From NCBI GenBank assembly GCA_022376515.1, contig WTXI01000208.1, positions 1-64,000 of the forward strand: 64,000 bases of DNA, written 5' to 3'. The notes beneath the pieces are model-generated. The model had not been told where the DNA came from. It ran no database searches and saw nothing but the letters and a program-made list of their open reading frames with translations. Below are positions 35,508-47,901 of this stretch, piece by piece. The translations under genes and the position numbers were made by a program. Numbering within the stretch: position 1 is the first letter of the stretch; each line of letters opens with the position of its first letter. The stretch is from Lactifluus volemus (lineage: Eukaryota > Basidiomycota > Agaricomycetes > Russulales > Russulaceae).

Positions 35508-37184
35508 TTACAAGATTGGTTTACGACGGCCGTAATCTCAATTATGACTGCACCACCACCTCCATTGATCAATCACGACATGAATGCACCACAAGGACGA
35601 TGCATCAAGCACGTGAACATTTGATTGGGGGATGTTTTACTTCGATCTCGTGTGGAGACGGATCCTTTTGTTTTTGTAATATTTTTCGAGGTTCCCTTGT
35701 ACGGTACAAAACAGGCCAACATCGCATCACCTGATGCCCTCCACTTTCCCCACCTCTTTGTCATCCCTTTTCGAAACAAGCGCAGCTGTGTGCATCATCC
35801 TCAAAAGAAGTGTTAATTTTCTTTTCTCATGATATGTCTGTACATATGATTTCTCAAGTGCTTTTCATTTTTCATTTTTCATTTTTCATTTCCCTTATCT
35901 TTGAAATAGTGCAAAAAAACAAATAGCCTACTTGTATTAAATGAGCCAAAGTGCTCCAGTTGAATGTAACATGTTGTGTGTAAAGGCATCCACATTCATT
36001 CACCTCACTCTCCTTTCGTGTTCAAGCCTCCCTCGTGCCCATAACCTCAACATGCTTGCTAGGATCAGTGGCGCATTCAGAGCACGCTCTCGCTCGTGGC
36101 ATTCCAGTTCTGGATCCGGAAGCACGGGCAGCAGCAGTGGCGCCAGTTCTCGACATAATTCACACCTCTATATGTTTGGCATGCCAGGGTTTGGTGCTGG
36201 TGGTGGGTCATTGAGATGAGCTGGAGGAGCGTGATGAAGTGCAGCAATAAAACTTAGATAAGATAATGCTAGGATCAGTAGTGTTCAGTTTGAGGTTAGA
36301 TCAGTAGCACTAGATAACTAGAAATGCCGACGTTGTCGGCCTCGACCTTGCTTGCGTTAAACGCCCGAGCCGTCACCACGCCCCCCTCAGAGCACTTCTT
36401 GGCAACGGGGCCCACCACGGTTGCACTTGCGAAGGTAACTTATAAGAGTTCATGCTGGTTCGATTGCTATTCCAGGAACGCAGGCAGCCCGAGCGTTACC
36501 AGCAGCAGAGGCTACGCAGGAGCATCACGGAAGGTCCATCGCTGTCCTCGCGCTGATGCTAGCCCGCGTCAGATATCATAGCAGTTCGAGCGATACCATG
36601 TCAGCGCTGTGGGGATGAGTCTGTAGGGATGAGTCTCAGCGTAGACCAAGAACGTATCTCTACCCACTGTCCCCGTGAGCATCCGACCACGCGTCATGGG
36701 ACGCAACTTACTACACAAATCGCCGGGACTAGTTTTTGAACGATTGAACCCATGACTGCGCCATGAACTTTAGGTGGAAATGACATGCTCCACTGGCGCA
36801 ACCATGACCCGTCGCCCCCTGAGACTGCCTCGAACGTGTACGCGCAGGGAAGTAGTGCTGGGAGGGCCCGTCGTGACAAAATATGAGCTGTGTTCGGTAA
36901 GTGATGGCTTCACTCTGTGGTTTGGAAAGACTGGCTGCGTAGATCGAGCTCAGTTTGTGATGTCGAAAGGAAGACAGGTGTGAGATTAGTTGAATGAGTG
37001 TTTCAATGCAATAGAGCAGGTTGGTGTTACCCGTATTTAGCAAAGTTTGTTTGTTGTAAACAACCTTATTATAATCGTAAGCGGAGCGCGAAAGGAAAGA
37101 CGAGAAGAGAAACGACAAGCAGCCATTACTGTAAAGCGTAAGCAATTCAATCATTGCCACGTCCAAGTTCTCTTACCATCCTTC
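35508..37184. other. Spacer with a short microsatellite
   Basis: Four to five TTCATTT units lie at about 35864-35892. A small Ser/Gly-rich frame follows (35941-36219), but it has no paralogue or motif. The right end is the upstream region of the wax-synthase-like gene. No supported gene. Confidence 0.4.
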
Positions 37185-38471
37185 ATGGTCTTTATTCATC
37201 CTCCAGATCCTGCTCTTCGTCAACCACTAACCCCTACCGACGTCCTTCCCCTATTCTCGGCCTTCTATGTGCTTGCAGTACTCGCTATCCTTCCCAACAC
37301 CTTCCTTCTCAAACTTTTGCTCTTGCCCTTCATCATATGGCAGGCTTGGAAGTGTGCCGTAGAATTGGAGTTTTCTCCGTTGTTGGTGCAGCTTCCCGGT
37401 TTTCAGAGCGCCGATGGGCTCGCTTTCTGGAATCTAATTTATGTCGTACGTTTTCTATCCATTTCTATCATGGCTGTTTTTCTGAAACTGATGTAGGCCG
37501 CAATGCTCATCGTGGCGCTCATGTCAATTGAACGGACATTCACCAGGAGACCATTAAGGAGATACGAATTACTGAACGGTCTTCCTGTTGAGCGGCAGTT
37601 ATCCTTCTCGAATGTCCTCATTGACGCCTGCGATCTCCTTTGCAATCCACGCGGCATCGGATGGTCCTGGTCACGTACACCACTCCCCCGCCCGGGCACC
37701 ATGTCGCCCTCTATCACCTCGATTTTGGTCAAACTGCTCCTAAAGTGCACCTTGATCGACGCCTCACAATATATCATCCATATCGTCTGTCCCTCTGTCA
37801 ACAACCCCGGAGGTGGCAGTCTCTTCAACCCGAATCTTGGTCCCGTTCGTAGCGCCGCCTTGGCAGCATTTGCCGGCTTCTGGGGCTGGTTGTCCGTGTA
37901 CGCGTCCGTCGACGCGCCATATCACGTCGCCACCTTGATCGGACGAATCGTCTTTCGCCAGCCAGCCTCGCATTGGCCACCCTTCATGCGCCGACCGTGG
38001 ATGTCCACTTCGCTTAGAGAGTTCTGGAGCTACCGTTGGCACCAGGCCCTCCGACACGTCTTCACTGTCTTTGGGGCACGTCCAGGTGGGGCACTCCTGG
38101 GACTGCCCGGTGCGGTCATGGGCGCATTCGGTGTGTCCGCCGTGCTCCATCATGTTGGGCTGTGGGGACTCGGAAAGGGTATGGAATTCAGCACCGCCGG
38201 GGGGTTCTTCCTTTTCATGGGCCTCGGCGTCCTCGTGGAGGAGGTATTTAAGAAAACAACCGGGTTGCGCGTACGAGGTCTCCTCGGTTGGTTATGGACC
38301 ATACTGTGGATAAACCTGTGGGGCACGCTCATGCTCGATGGGTGGGCTCGACATGGAATGTTTGTAAATCACTCCTTCCCCGATCGACTTCGACTCGGAA
38401 AATATCTCGTCGATGCCGTCATTGCCCTCTTGGGAAAGTCACAAATACCTGATTTTGGGATAGTCCCATAA
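37185..38471 (+). CDS. Wax synthase-like membrane-bound O-acyltransferase
   Basis: An MBOAT-type polytopic membrane protein. In basidiomycetes such proteins occur as acyltransferases in lipid or terpenoid metabolism; the substrate here is unknown. Start ATG 37185 (MVFIHPPDPALRQPL) is followed by a hydrophobic N-terminus (LLKLLLLPFIIWQAW). The intron 37446-37496 (GTACGT...TGTAG) keeps frame. The wax synthase-like core includes RPWMSTSLREFWSYRWHQAL with its conserved RPWMSxSxxEFWxxRWH pattern, FGVSAVLHHVGLWGLGKG with candidate active-site His, and VRGLLGWLWTILWINLWG. It ends FGIVP at 38471. Three exon-1-less copies lie at 51.4-59.3 kb, all disrupted, making this the only plausible functional gene. 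Confidence 0.82.
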
Positions 38472-38591
38472 GAGGGGAGGTCTCCTATATGCATCGATAT
38501 TAATATTTGCCTCAGCTTTATCTTTTTGCGTAAAACCAATTCGTATTTTTGTTTTTGCTTTTTAGGACCACTTGCCGACACTAGATTAAAA

Positions 38592-38900
38592 ATGGATTGC
38601 TACAGTATACCCCTTCTTCCCCGTGCGACCGCTACTGTCTACAACGAATTACTGCAGACTTGTGGAGATTTGCGTGATGAAAGGATTCATAATAGGTTCT
38701 GGTATAGGGCATTCAAAAAATTCCAATTCGTTATGGAAGCGAAAAGTGAATTGCCATAACGATAATGTCAGAACTATCGCAGAGCCCAAGTGAAGATGCA
38801 GGAGCCGCGTGGCAACTACGAGGAGTTTCCACATTGACGCGGGTCGAGAACGTGAAGAAATGCAAAAGCAAAGTCCGTGCTTAACTATGTAGAGGCGAGA
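38592..38900 (+). pseudogene. Small relict gene downstream of wax synthase
   Basis: The frame MDCYSIPLLPRATATVYNEL ... RFWYRAFKKFQFVMEA runs from 38592 to 38759. It is shared with the right arm (51341->50832), where the equivalent frame has an early stop but continues further in another register (VREVSTLTRGIENMKK). Neither copy is open throughout. I recognise no family, and it is probably the remnant of a small gene. Confidence 0.4.
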
Positions 38901-39531
38901 AGACGCATTTATGTCGATCAAGTCGAGGTGTGGTGATACGAAAAACGTTGTTTGACCGCTCCCCCTTTATACCTGCAGGTACGACTCGGAAAAGCACGGC
39001 CAGGGCGATCCTAGCGACACCCACCCCAAGCCAGCAGCAGGGTTAAAATTCACGGATTTTTTTTTAATGGGTATCTGCAGTATTAGAGTCAATAGTGAGT
39101 GGTTTAATGTGCTGATAGAGATAAAGATCGCAAGAGGCTTCACGCAGTCTGTTCTGTGACTTGTGGTGATAGATGAGCTACTGTATTACTGTATGCACCC
39201 GACGGGATCAATCACCCCCACGTTGCTGAGAAGCTTATCGCTCAGCGCATAATTGAGCAGCACATTTCGGGCAGGATCAGGGGTAGAGCCTCCTGCTAGT
39301 ACGACCTCTTTGTGGATGTCGGCGTTAGACAAGGCATGCGAGTATAGTAGTGGTTGTGGTTGTGGTTGAATGACCTCTCAATTGAACCATCTAGCATAGT
39401 CACGTGATTGCCCATATTCACGCTCGGTTCGGTTCTACGATTGCGGTCGTAACTTGCCCTACTAGTCATTCAATGTCGCTGTGTGCCCACAAGCAATACC
39501 CATAAAAGGCCACACCCTAGGCTGGTCCAGG

Positions 39532-39538
39532 TATATAA
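39532..39538 (+). promoter_or_regulatory. TATA box of FunK1 gene
   Basis: TATATAA lies 58 nt upstream of ATG 39596. The same element is kept at the matching place in the inverted copy (50408-50414). Confidence 0.6.
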
Positions 39539-39595
39539 GAACCAGGTGTGTCAAATGTGGCGAGACTCACGTCCAACCATCACTCTTCTCACTGT

Positions 39596-42086
39596 ATGCC
39601 TAATCTCAGTACTCCACCCAACTCTCAAATCGTTGCAGCACCATCAGACACAACTCCCTTGAAGTGGGACATCTGTGGCAGCAACACTCACAACTTTAGA
39701 AGGAAGAAAAGTGCTTCAAAAATTTACGCAGACATGTCGTTCGATTTCTGCGATAAATTCGTTGGGCCCATGCCAGTGCAAGACTTCCTCGACGAGTTTC
39801 TTCCTCTGCCTGAACCGCCTGCTTTCCGCCCTCAGGCAGATTTCGAATTCACTGAACCATCTGTCTCACAGAATGAAACTAAATTTGCGAGTCCCTCAAC
39901 CTTTGATTAATTTTGCAGATGCTGACCACCCTTTCAGATTCAAGCAATTCACAAATCAGGGACATGTCCGGGCCTCCACCTTGTGAACACTACCAAAATA
40001 CTCGACACGCCGTCAGGGTATCCTTACAAACCCGATATCTCCGTTTATTTAAACCCACCTGGCGCGAGCTCGTGCGCGCAGCCGCCAACGGGGCTCGAGT
40101 GGGGACGCATTGAATTCTATATCGAAAACAAACCCAAGCTCTACGATCCTTTTATGAGGATCGAGCAACTCCAAACCAATCCTCAAGACGTTTCCTGCCA
40201 CGTCGGGTTCAGCGCCGGTGCTTACAAGACTTGTGGTCAGCTAATCGCCTACGCAAGTGCTATCCATCGTTCCCAGTTTCGAGTCTTTTCTTTCTCTATC
40301 GCCATATTCGGTGACACTGGCCGCTTCCTTCGATGGGATCGTAGCGGGGTCATCTATACAAAACCATTCAAATTGGCTGACGGTGAACTTTTTCAATTCT
40401 TATGGAGATTCGACCATCTTTCGCCCGTCGATCGCGGCCATGACACGTCTGTCTCTCCCGTAGACGATGACGAGGCCGAGCTTGCTCTTCCAAAATTGAA
40501 GACTTACCCCACTTTCGAGAAAGTGCAGAGGAGCCACCTTCACAAGATGCTTGTCTGGGACGATCGCGACCCGCACGAGAAGCCTAGGTGTTACATTACA
40601 CCAAGTGTGAAATGGGCCACAGATGCGCTTATCGGCCGGGCGACTTTCGGATATATTGCCTACGACGTCGAGAGCGGAAATCTTGTTTACTTGAAAGATT
40701 ACTGGCGCATTGATCACCCTGACGTCCAGAAAGAAGGGGATGTATATGGGGAACTTGATGAGGCTCACGTCCCGAACATCGCAAAGATGAGTCGGGCGTG
40801 TGACGTTCCTCAGATATCTGGGCGTGGCGCTTCTCAAGTCCAATGGCCTCAGGTGCAAAGGACTAGGACGCAGGACTATCTGAGCCGGCCAGGAGGTGGT
40901 TATTCATGGTGTCCTGGTCACCCGCGTGTCGAGCCATACATTCATCATCGACTTGTACTGGAGACAGTTGGGATGCCGTTGAATCACTTCAAATCGACGA
41001 GACAGCTGTGTGAGGTGATTCGGGATGCCATCGTCGGTAAAGACGTCTTTCCTCTGACGATAGTTGAATTCTCGGCTTACATTTTTTTCGTAGCTCATAC
41101 GGCCGCGTACAACAAAACAAGAATTTTGCATAGGGACGTGAGCGCAGGGAATATCCTTATCACGGACAAGGGCACTGGGATGTTGATTGACTGGGACTTG
41201 TCGAAGAAGGTGAAAGAAGACGGGGACGCGAAGCCCAGGCGACATTCGCGGACGGTGAGGATTTGTCGCTCACTTAGAGGTAGATATGGACTGAATGGAT
41301 GCTCAGGGAACGTGGCAATTCATATCCATAGCACGTTTATTGGATCCTTGGTCATGGCCCCATGAAGTTTCGGATGATCTGGAGTCATTCTTCTGGGTAC
41401 TCCTATACGAGGTTTTCCGCTACAGAAATCTCAGGACCCCGGAGCTCAAGGAAATCATGCAAGCAGTGTTTGACCAACATTCCCGGGCTACCAGATCCAG
41501 CGTCACTCGGGGAGGTGATGGAAAGTTGACTTGTGTTTACGGTCTCAAATTGTCCCGCGCGCGTATTCAGCATTTTGTTGCAACGCCTTGCAAGGATATC
41601 ATCGAAGATATGAGGTCTCTTTTCCGCGATCTTTACCTCAATGTGACGAGCGATGTACCTCAATCCGTTATGCAAGTGCGGCTAGACTCGGAGCAGGATC
41701 CTAAAGTCAGGACCGCTCGCAAGAAACTTCAGACCTCGGACGCGCTCTTGGCCATTCTCGACAAGCACTTGCAATCGGAATGGGATATCAACGACGATGG
41801 CAGCCTAGATTTATCCGAACCTCATGTGAATTCTTCTGGAAGTAGGAGCAGGCGAAAGCGCAAAGCCGAAGATTCGCTTGATGGTAGCGAGCAGAATATC
41901 CACCTGACACGGATAGGACGTATGCCACCGAGGTCTTCAATGCCGAGGTCTAAAGACAGTTTTTCATCACAGACCTCTTCTCATCATGACGACATCTTCA
42001 GCATGTCCTCAAGGATGCATACTTCGAGCGGTGGCTTCTCTAGCAACCTGAGGTCGATGGATGATGGATCATCGGCGAAGCAATAA
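39596..42086 (+). CDS. Fungal-type protein kinase, FunK1 family
   Basis: A kinase-like protein of the FunK1 family, expanded in mushroom-forming fungi; target unknown. ATG 39596 (MPNLSTPPNSQIVAAPSD) opens an exon with PVQDFLDEFLPLPE. An intron of uncertain donor near 39850-39954 leads to AIHKSGTCPGLHLVNTT, KPDISVYLN and the N-lobe. Catalytic motifs are HRDVSAGNILI and LIDWDLSKK, where the usual DFG is replaced by DWD, as is common in this family. The intron 41255-41306 joins RRHSRT to GTWQFISIARLL, the family's hallmark segment, followed by DDLESFFWVLLYEV. The C-terminus is a basic Ser-rich tail (SRSRRKRKAEDS). The frame is intact in this copy. The 47902-50350 copy is disrupted. Confidence 0.85.
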
Positions 42087-42687
42087 TTTGCAACAGCGCC
42101 ATTTTAAGGCAGCGCCAGTTCTTGGACCCAAACACGACCTCCATAGCCATCTCTTTCCGTTTCCACCCACTCTTTCACTCTACGCCCAGCACATCCACAT
42201 ACCTTGAATCCCTCGCTGCTACGCTTTCTGCCTTTCCACCACACTTTGTGTCGGGTCTTTGTTACTGTTGTTTTATTTCATCACCATCTTCCATTCTCGC
42301 TACTCCTGTAATATAATATCCACAAGGCTCCCCCTCATTCACTAGCATTGGAACGTCCCAAACATTCTCGCTCCTTGTATGATTTCTGAATCTCCCGGCG
42401 TTTTCATTCTTTCTGAGGATTTACCCAAATTCGACTGCTCTCCCACACACCATAATCCATCCATCCAGTGCCCTTCCCGGACCACTGAGACGCAATGAGA
42501 GAAATTGTATACATATATCGTAGGTACATATTCGTGAGATAAATGCTATAGTTCAAATGTAATGCAATATCAGTTACGTACACGGCCAAAAAAAAAAACG
42601 AATAAAAGCCAACGATAAACGATATAGCGCGACGTACGTAGTAGCAACATAATCAAAGCAGATCTAGCACTACCATAAATGATATGC
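42087..42687. other. Convergent 3' region between FunK1 and the Ser-rich gene
   Basis: No gene. The two flanking genes converge here, and the segment is also present inverted at 47290-47901. Confidence 0.6.
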
Positions 42688-45600
42688 TCAAAACCCGACG
42701 TAGCTCAGACTCCACATCTCCCCTCTTACGCCAAGCCCACCTGCCTCGGCACCGATAACCCTCGCCCCGAGTCGAACTAACACGCTGACGGCGTCACGCA
42801 TCGCAAGTTTCTCTCGCGCACTGAGAGGACGCACGACGCGTATATCAATTCCCTGGAAAGCGGGGGTGTACGGTATGCACGCGCGTCGCGCGCCAAGTGC
42901 GAGGAACACCGGGGGTGGCGGTGGTGGTGGAGGCACTAAACGTGAAGCCGAAGCCGACGACGACGACGACGACGACACGGACGAAGCATGTCGATCACGG
43001 TGATGATGGTGCCGGCGACCACCTTGACGGTCCTCCGAGGCACTACCGGCGGCCTCGCTCCTCGTCGCATCACCTGTTGTATGATGACGCGCGGCGTGGT
43101 TCAATTTGTACGCCGGGTATCCAGGTAGCCAGAACTGCACAGGTGGAAGTGGAGGCGCGGGAGGGACAACTTCCGTGGGACCACCACCATCGTCCTCCTC
43201 CGCGTGTTCACGGTCGCCGACATCGGCATCGGATGCCATCGTCGGCGTTGACATCGGTTTCGACGACGGGTCGTTCGGGCCGCGGGGATTAATAGGTACC
43301 GGCTCGGGTGACGCTGAACGCGAAGAGTTTTTTCCGTTGGACGAGACCGATGCAGCGCCACCTTGTATGCGGAACGGCCGCCAGGATCGCTTGCGTGCAG
43401 GTACCTCAGTTGGCTTTAGCACAGTAACAGACGGCGGCGGTATGGGTAGCGGTGGTGTGTCACGGCGCTGGCGTGAATCCCGGTGTCGGCCAGATGCCTG
43501 TGAAGGCGTGGGTGAGGTAAGCCCTGGAGAGTGAGGGCGCGACTTGTGGTGGCGACGAGATTTGTGGTGGCTGCTGTGACGGTTACCTCGAGAGGGAGAT
43601 TGCTCGCGCGATTGCACGATGGATGCGCCGGGTGTAGTGAGCCTGCCGGATGAACCAGATAGATTAGACGAGACGGCAACGTCCTCGGGGGGCGAGGTTT
43701 CGCGATGGCGGTGCGGCCGGGAGTCCGGTCGCCGGTGGCGTTTGGACTCGGTTAGACGCGGTGGATCGGCCGGTGCCTTGGAAGGAATCAAGATTTTTGA
43801 TGGTTTTGAAGATGACTGGGGCAGAGAAGACCGATCCGCCGATTTTCCGGCTTCCTTCTTTTTCTTCATCAAAGCGGGCAACGGACGATCGTCTACATGC
43901 GTCGTCCGACGTGGGTCATTGGCGTAAAAATCGGCATAGCTATCGTACTCTCGTTCGGGCTTTGGCAAAGGCTGGTTATTAGGAAGTGGCTTGACGTGTA
44001 GCAATGGCGTTTTGCGTCGCCTCGGATCCTTGGCGTAGAAGTCGGCATAAGTATTGTATTGGACAGCGGGGTCAGGAGTGTGGTCTTGGGCTTTGACCGT
44101 ATGGTTACTGCTACTCATTTGCGAATCGGGCCGAACTTGCTCGACAGGAGGAGATGCATCTTGGGGAGGGTGGATGGAATCTATGGCATAAGCGAGGAGA
44201 CCCTCTTCCGAGAATATCGATGGATGAAGTACTGGAAGAGGCATAGGAACTGGCAAAGGAGACGATTCCCGACTGCGTCCGGGGTGGGAATGTTCAGGAG
44301 AGTTGTCATCTACTGGTTCTTCCGGCTTGGGTCCCGAATCTGCTGCTGGTAACGACTCCGGCTCAGGTACAGGTTCAGTTTTGGGTTCGGGTTCATGTTC
44401 TGCCTTCTGTGCAGGCTCGGAAGGTCGCTTGGCCCCACGTTTTGATGAAGCAACAGAAGCAGAAGAGGCTGCTCGGATCGGGGTAACTTGCTCAGCTGCT
44501 ACCGTCTTCGAGGCAGTCAGGGTAGACGAGGGGCTGGAAGACTTTTGGACGACGTCGGGATCCTTTGGCGATTGCCCTTCCACCTCCTCAATTTCCGTGT
44601 CTATGACCCACTCCTCACCCTCGTCCCGGGCAACCTCTTTCAGGAACTCATTGAGGACGCTCGCGGCCAGCCGAAACACGCTATCGACACGGCCATCAAT
44701 GAGCCACTTGCCGAACATTTCTTGTGCCCAGACCATCTCGCGCTCGACCTCCTCCCGTTCTTCACGTCTTTCCTTCTGCCTCCCCAGCCTTTCCTTGAGC
44801 TTCTCCAGATCCTCTTCACGTTCGTTGGCACTCCACTCATCAGGTGGGTTCACCTCGGGGCCATCCAGAGAGACTTTCACTTCGAAGACGCCTTCGCGCA
44901 CGAGCTGGCGTCCCGTGCGTCCGAGCTTGAGGTATTCTGTCTGTGCCCAATCCCGTACGTCTGAGTCATCCGAGTCAAGCAACAGAGCGAGGCGCCTTGC
45001 GCGTCGCTCGCCCGCGGTCAGCTCGGGTAGTAGATGGGGCGGGATGTTTGAGGGCCCAGGTAGTCCCATCCGAGGTGTGAAAGGGTCGTTCGGATCCAGT
45101 GTCGTTGATTTCTCAAGGGCATCGGGACAGCAAATGCGGGAGAGACGATAGGCAGCAAGGAAGGCAGAGTGAGGTTCGAGTCGAAGGGCGGGGAGTACGT
45201 CGGTGCGGCCATGGATTTGTTGGGGAGGTCGATCTGTTATATGGGACAAGTACGGAATCAGTGGTTGGGGAGATCACAAGAGGAGTGCCAAGCCCTACGG
45301 CAGTGCTCGCATATGTTGGGAGGGTCGTAATGTATTCCTGAGTGAAGATGCTGCGACGCAACGGGGGGTGCTTTTAGTTGTCTGGAAATGGCGGCACTTG
45401 AACGACGAGTGGAAGTTTCGATGCGGGAGGAATGAGTGCGGGAAGAGGAAATGACGGAGGACGATATCACAGAGGACTGAGTGACAGATGATTCACTGCT
45501 ATAAGTGAAGTCGCTGCCTCCGATAGTGGCCGTCCTCCACCGATCGATATCGCTATAAGAGATGCCGGACTTGCTCCCGGGACTACGCTTGGAATAGGGG

Positions 45601-45818
45601 ACAACGGCGCCATCATATCTGGAAGAGATAGGCGTACGCGTGGGCGTGACGCTGCGCTTCCTTTGGCGAGACGGACTTTGTCTCCTTTCTCTATTTCGAG
45701 AGGGTAACGGGCTTCTTCGACGAGCACGAGAAGATTTGAATAAGCCAAATTCAAAGACGGTGCTGATGTCCGACTCGCTGCTGGGACTGGATAAGCTGCT
45801 GAAAGAAGATAAAGACAT
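42688..45818 (-). CDS. Large Ser/Pro/Arg-rich protein with CxxC motif and conserved C-terminal end, function unknown
   Basis: I do not recognise the family. Exon 1 begins at ATG 45818 (MSLSSFSSLSSPSSESDIST) and is Ser/Arg-rich. An intron (about 45294-45234, GTAGGG...AACAG) splices it in frame so that NICEHC is followed by HRPPQQIHGRTDVL, making a CxxC-type element that might bind zinc. Exon 2 has a charged helical stretch with coiled-coil character (EREEDLEKLKERLGRQKERR), then long disordered Ser/Pro/His-rich sequence. It includes trinucleotide-encoded Ser runs near 42957-42978 and a Pro run. The compact C-terminus (IPYTPAFQGIDIRVVRPLSA ... GEMWSLSYVGF) looks structured. Total about 1,020 residues. 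The last ~200 residues lie in the inverted repeat and have a decayed copy at 46956-47289. Confidence 0.7.
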
Positions 45819-46955
45819 GGCGTGTCAGAGAGGCACGTTGTTGACTTGATAATCGAAGTCAAGTAAAGGAGGTGATGAGGATAAAAGCTATCGGTGGCGA
45901 GGTCGAGGATGCATCGTGGGCCGTGGGAAACCGAGACGGAAACACCTGTTTCCGGCGCCACGTTGTCTCCTCGTTGTCCGCAACTTATAAGAGACGCACT
46001 AGAAGCGCGCAGTGTGCATGAGCAGACCGAGCGGTTCGCCGCGTTGGCCCTGAGAACTACTAAAGCAACCTCAATTTGATCAAGGCGTGTACGGGAATCT
46101 CCTTGGGAATCTCTAAAGTACCCTCTGGCTCAAGCTCTGGCTTTTCCTCTGGGTATTTTCTTTCTTACTTGACTACCTACAAGTGGAAGACAATGTACTT
46201 CACGTGCGCTCTCAGTTGATCCGTCACAGAAATGCCTCGAAACAAAGGTGATCCCGGAGTTGGATCACGTGATTTCTCAGACAGCGGGTCCTGAGCGGGT
46301 CCGCGGGACCCAAGCCAAATATGCGACCTAATCTCCGTAGGGAACAGACCTTACAACTCAAAATTCTCAGCTTTCTTTTATTCCACATAAGTTCTACTCT
46401 GATGGGGATTGAGTGGTGACCGGTGATCTTCAGCCGATTGTAATTCATCGATGATTCCCCTTTGCCCGGTCTTTTACCCTTCACCCCACTCCGCACTCGG
46501 AGGATAGTATGTATATAGAGTGCATGCAAGCATGCGTGCACTAACATCTGGCTTTCAAGATAACAATCTTCGAACGCCACCTACGCACACCCATGGGTTG
46601 GCTTGTCTCCGACTACCGAGGACCAGATGCTTCGGTACCAAGAATAGTTCGTGATGCTCTACACACTGGCAGAAAAGCTCGGAATTGGGATACATCATTA
46701 ACAAGTTGTCAGATTGCCATTGTCTGCACTTGTAATTCCGCGGCCCAGTAGTAAGCGAGATGTTCTACTGCAATTCGAGGTGCCGAATCCCGCGAGACTG
46801 ACTTTTGTTTGCTTTCAGAGGTTGATCTGTCTCAGATCGTTTCTGTGTTCAGATTTACACCTTCAAAGGAGGAGCCAGTTTGGATATTTGGTGCCAGTCA
46901 GTGAAGGGGTCAATCCCCCACGCAAGCGATCCTGGTGACCGTTCCGCAAACCAGG
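45819..46955. other. Loop of the inverted repeat: promoter of the Ser-rich gene and unassigned sequence
   Basis: Single-copy sequence between the arms. The 45819 side is upstream of the Ser-rich gene. No further gene is supported; the minus-strand frame at 46224-46580 shows no motif. Confidence 0.5.
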
Positions 46956-47289
46956 TGGCGTCACCCGAGCCGGTACCTATCATTCCCCACGGCCCGAACG
47001 ACCCATCGTTGAAACCGACGTCAACGCCGACGATGGCATCCGACGCCGATGTCGGCGGCCATGAACATGGGGAGGTCGACGGTGGTGGTCCCACGGAAGT
47101 TGTCCCTCCGCGCCTCTACCACCACCACCACCGCCGGTGTTCCTCGCACTTGGTTTGGCTCGCGACGCGGGTGGATACCGTACACCCCCACTTTTCAGGG
47201 AATCGATATCCGTGTCGTGCATCTTCTCAGTGCGCGAGAGAAACTCGCGATACGTGACGCAGTCAGCATGTTGGTTCGGCTTGCGTAAG
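46956..47289 (+). pseudogene. Inverted 3' fragment of the Ser-rich gene
   Basis: Opens with SPEPVPIIPHGPNDPSLKPT, matching SPEPVPINPRGPNDPSSKPM of the full gene. It loses frame in the His/Ser-rich part, which is largely deleted, and then shows FQGIDIRVV and SAREKLAIRDAVSMLVRLA in other frames. It has no promoter of its own and lacks three quarters of the gene. Confidence 0.75.
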
Positions 47290-47901
47290 AGGGGAGATGT
47301 GGAGTTTGAGCTACGTCAGGTTTTGAGTATTTCATTTATGGTATGCTAGATGCTTTTTTTTTTGCTTTGATTTCATCGATGTCCTGTATAGCTACTACGT
47401 ACGTCGCGCTATATCGTTTATCGTTGGCTCTTATTTGGTTTTTTTGGCGGTGTACGTTACGATATTGGATTACATTTGAACTATATAGCATTTATGTACC
47501 TGCGGTATATGTACACAATTTCTCTTATTGCGTCTCGGTGGCTCGGGAAAGGCACTGGATGGACGGATTATGGTGTGCAGGAGAGCAGTCAAATTTGGGC
47601 AAACCCTCAGAGAGTGAGAGGAGTGTATGTTTGGGACGTTTCCAATGCTAGTGATTGAGGGGGAGCCATGTGGGGAGTAGCGAGAATGGAAGATGGGAGA
47701 GCAATACTGACAATACTGACAAAGGCCCGACACAAAGTGTGGTGGAAAGGGGGTGCTCTGTGGTCATAATGCGTAGCAGCGAGGGATTCAGGGTAGGTGG
47801 ATGTGTTGGGCGTCGATCGTGAAAGAGTGGGTGGAAAGGCTATGGAGGTGGTGTTTGGGTCCCAAACTATTGCTTCGCCGATGATCCATGATCCATCGAC
47901 C

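Larger units (their letters stand above)
37480..43313 (+). repeat. Left arm of large inverted repeat
   Basis: From the wax-synthase intron through the FunK1 kinase to the last quarter of the Ser-rich gene, the sequence reappears reverse-complemented at 46956-52290 in the same gene order. The inner edge is sharp: CGTCACCCGAGCCGGTACCT is shared and homology stops beyond it. By eye the arms are clearly similar but carry many substitutions and small indels, so the duplication is not brand new. Confidence 0.85.

Noticed and set aside
35941..36219. 92-residue Ser/Gly-rich ORF
   Set aside because: It has an ATG but no motif, introns or paralogue, and low-complexity composition makes it likely by chance.
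44303..45151. 282-residue plus-strand Ser-rich frame
   Set aside because: Shadow of the minus-strand Ser-rich gene, with no independent start context or homologue.
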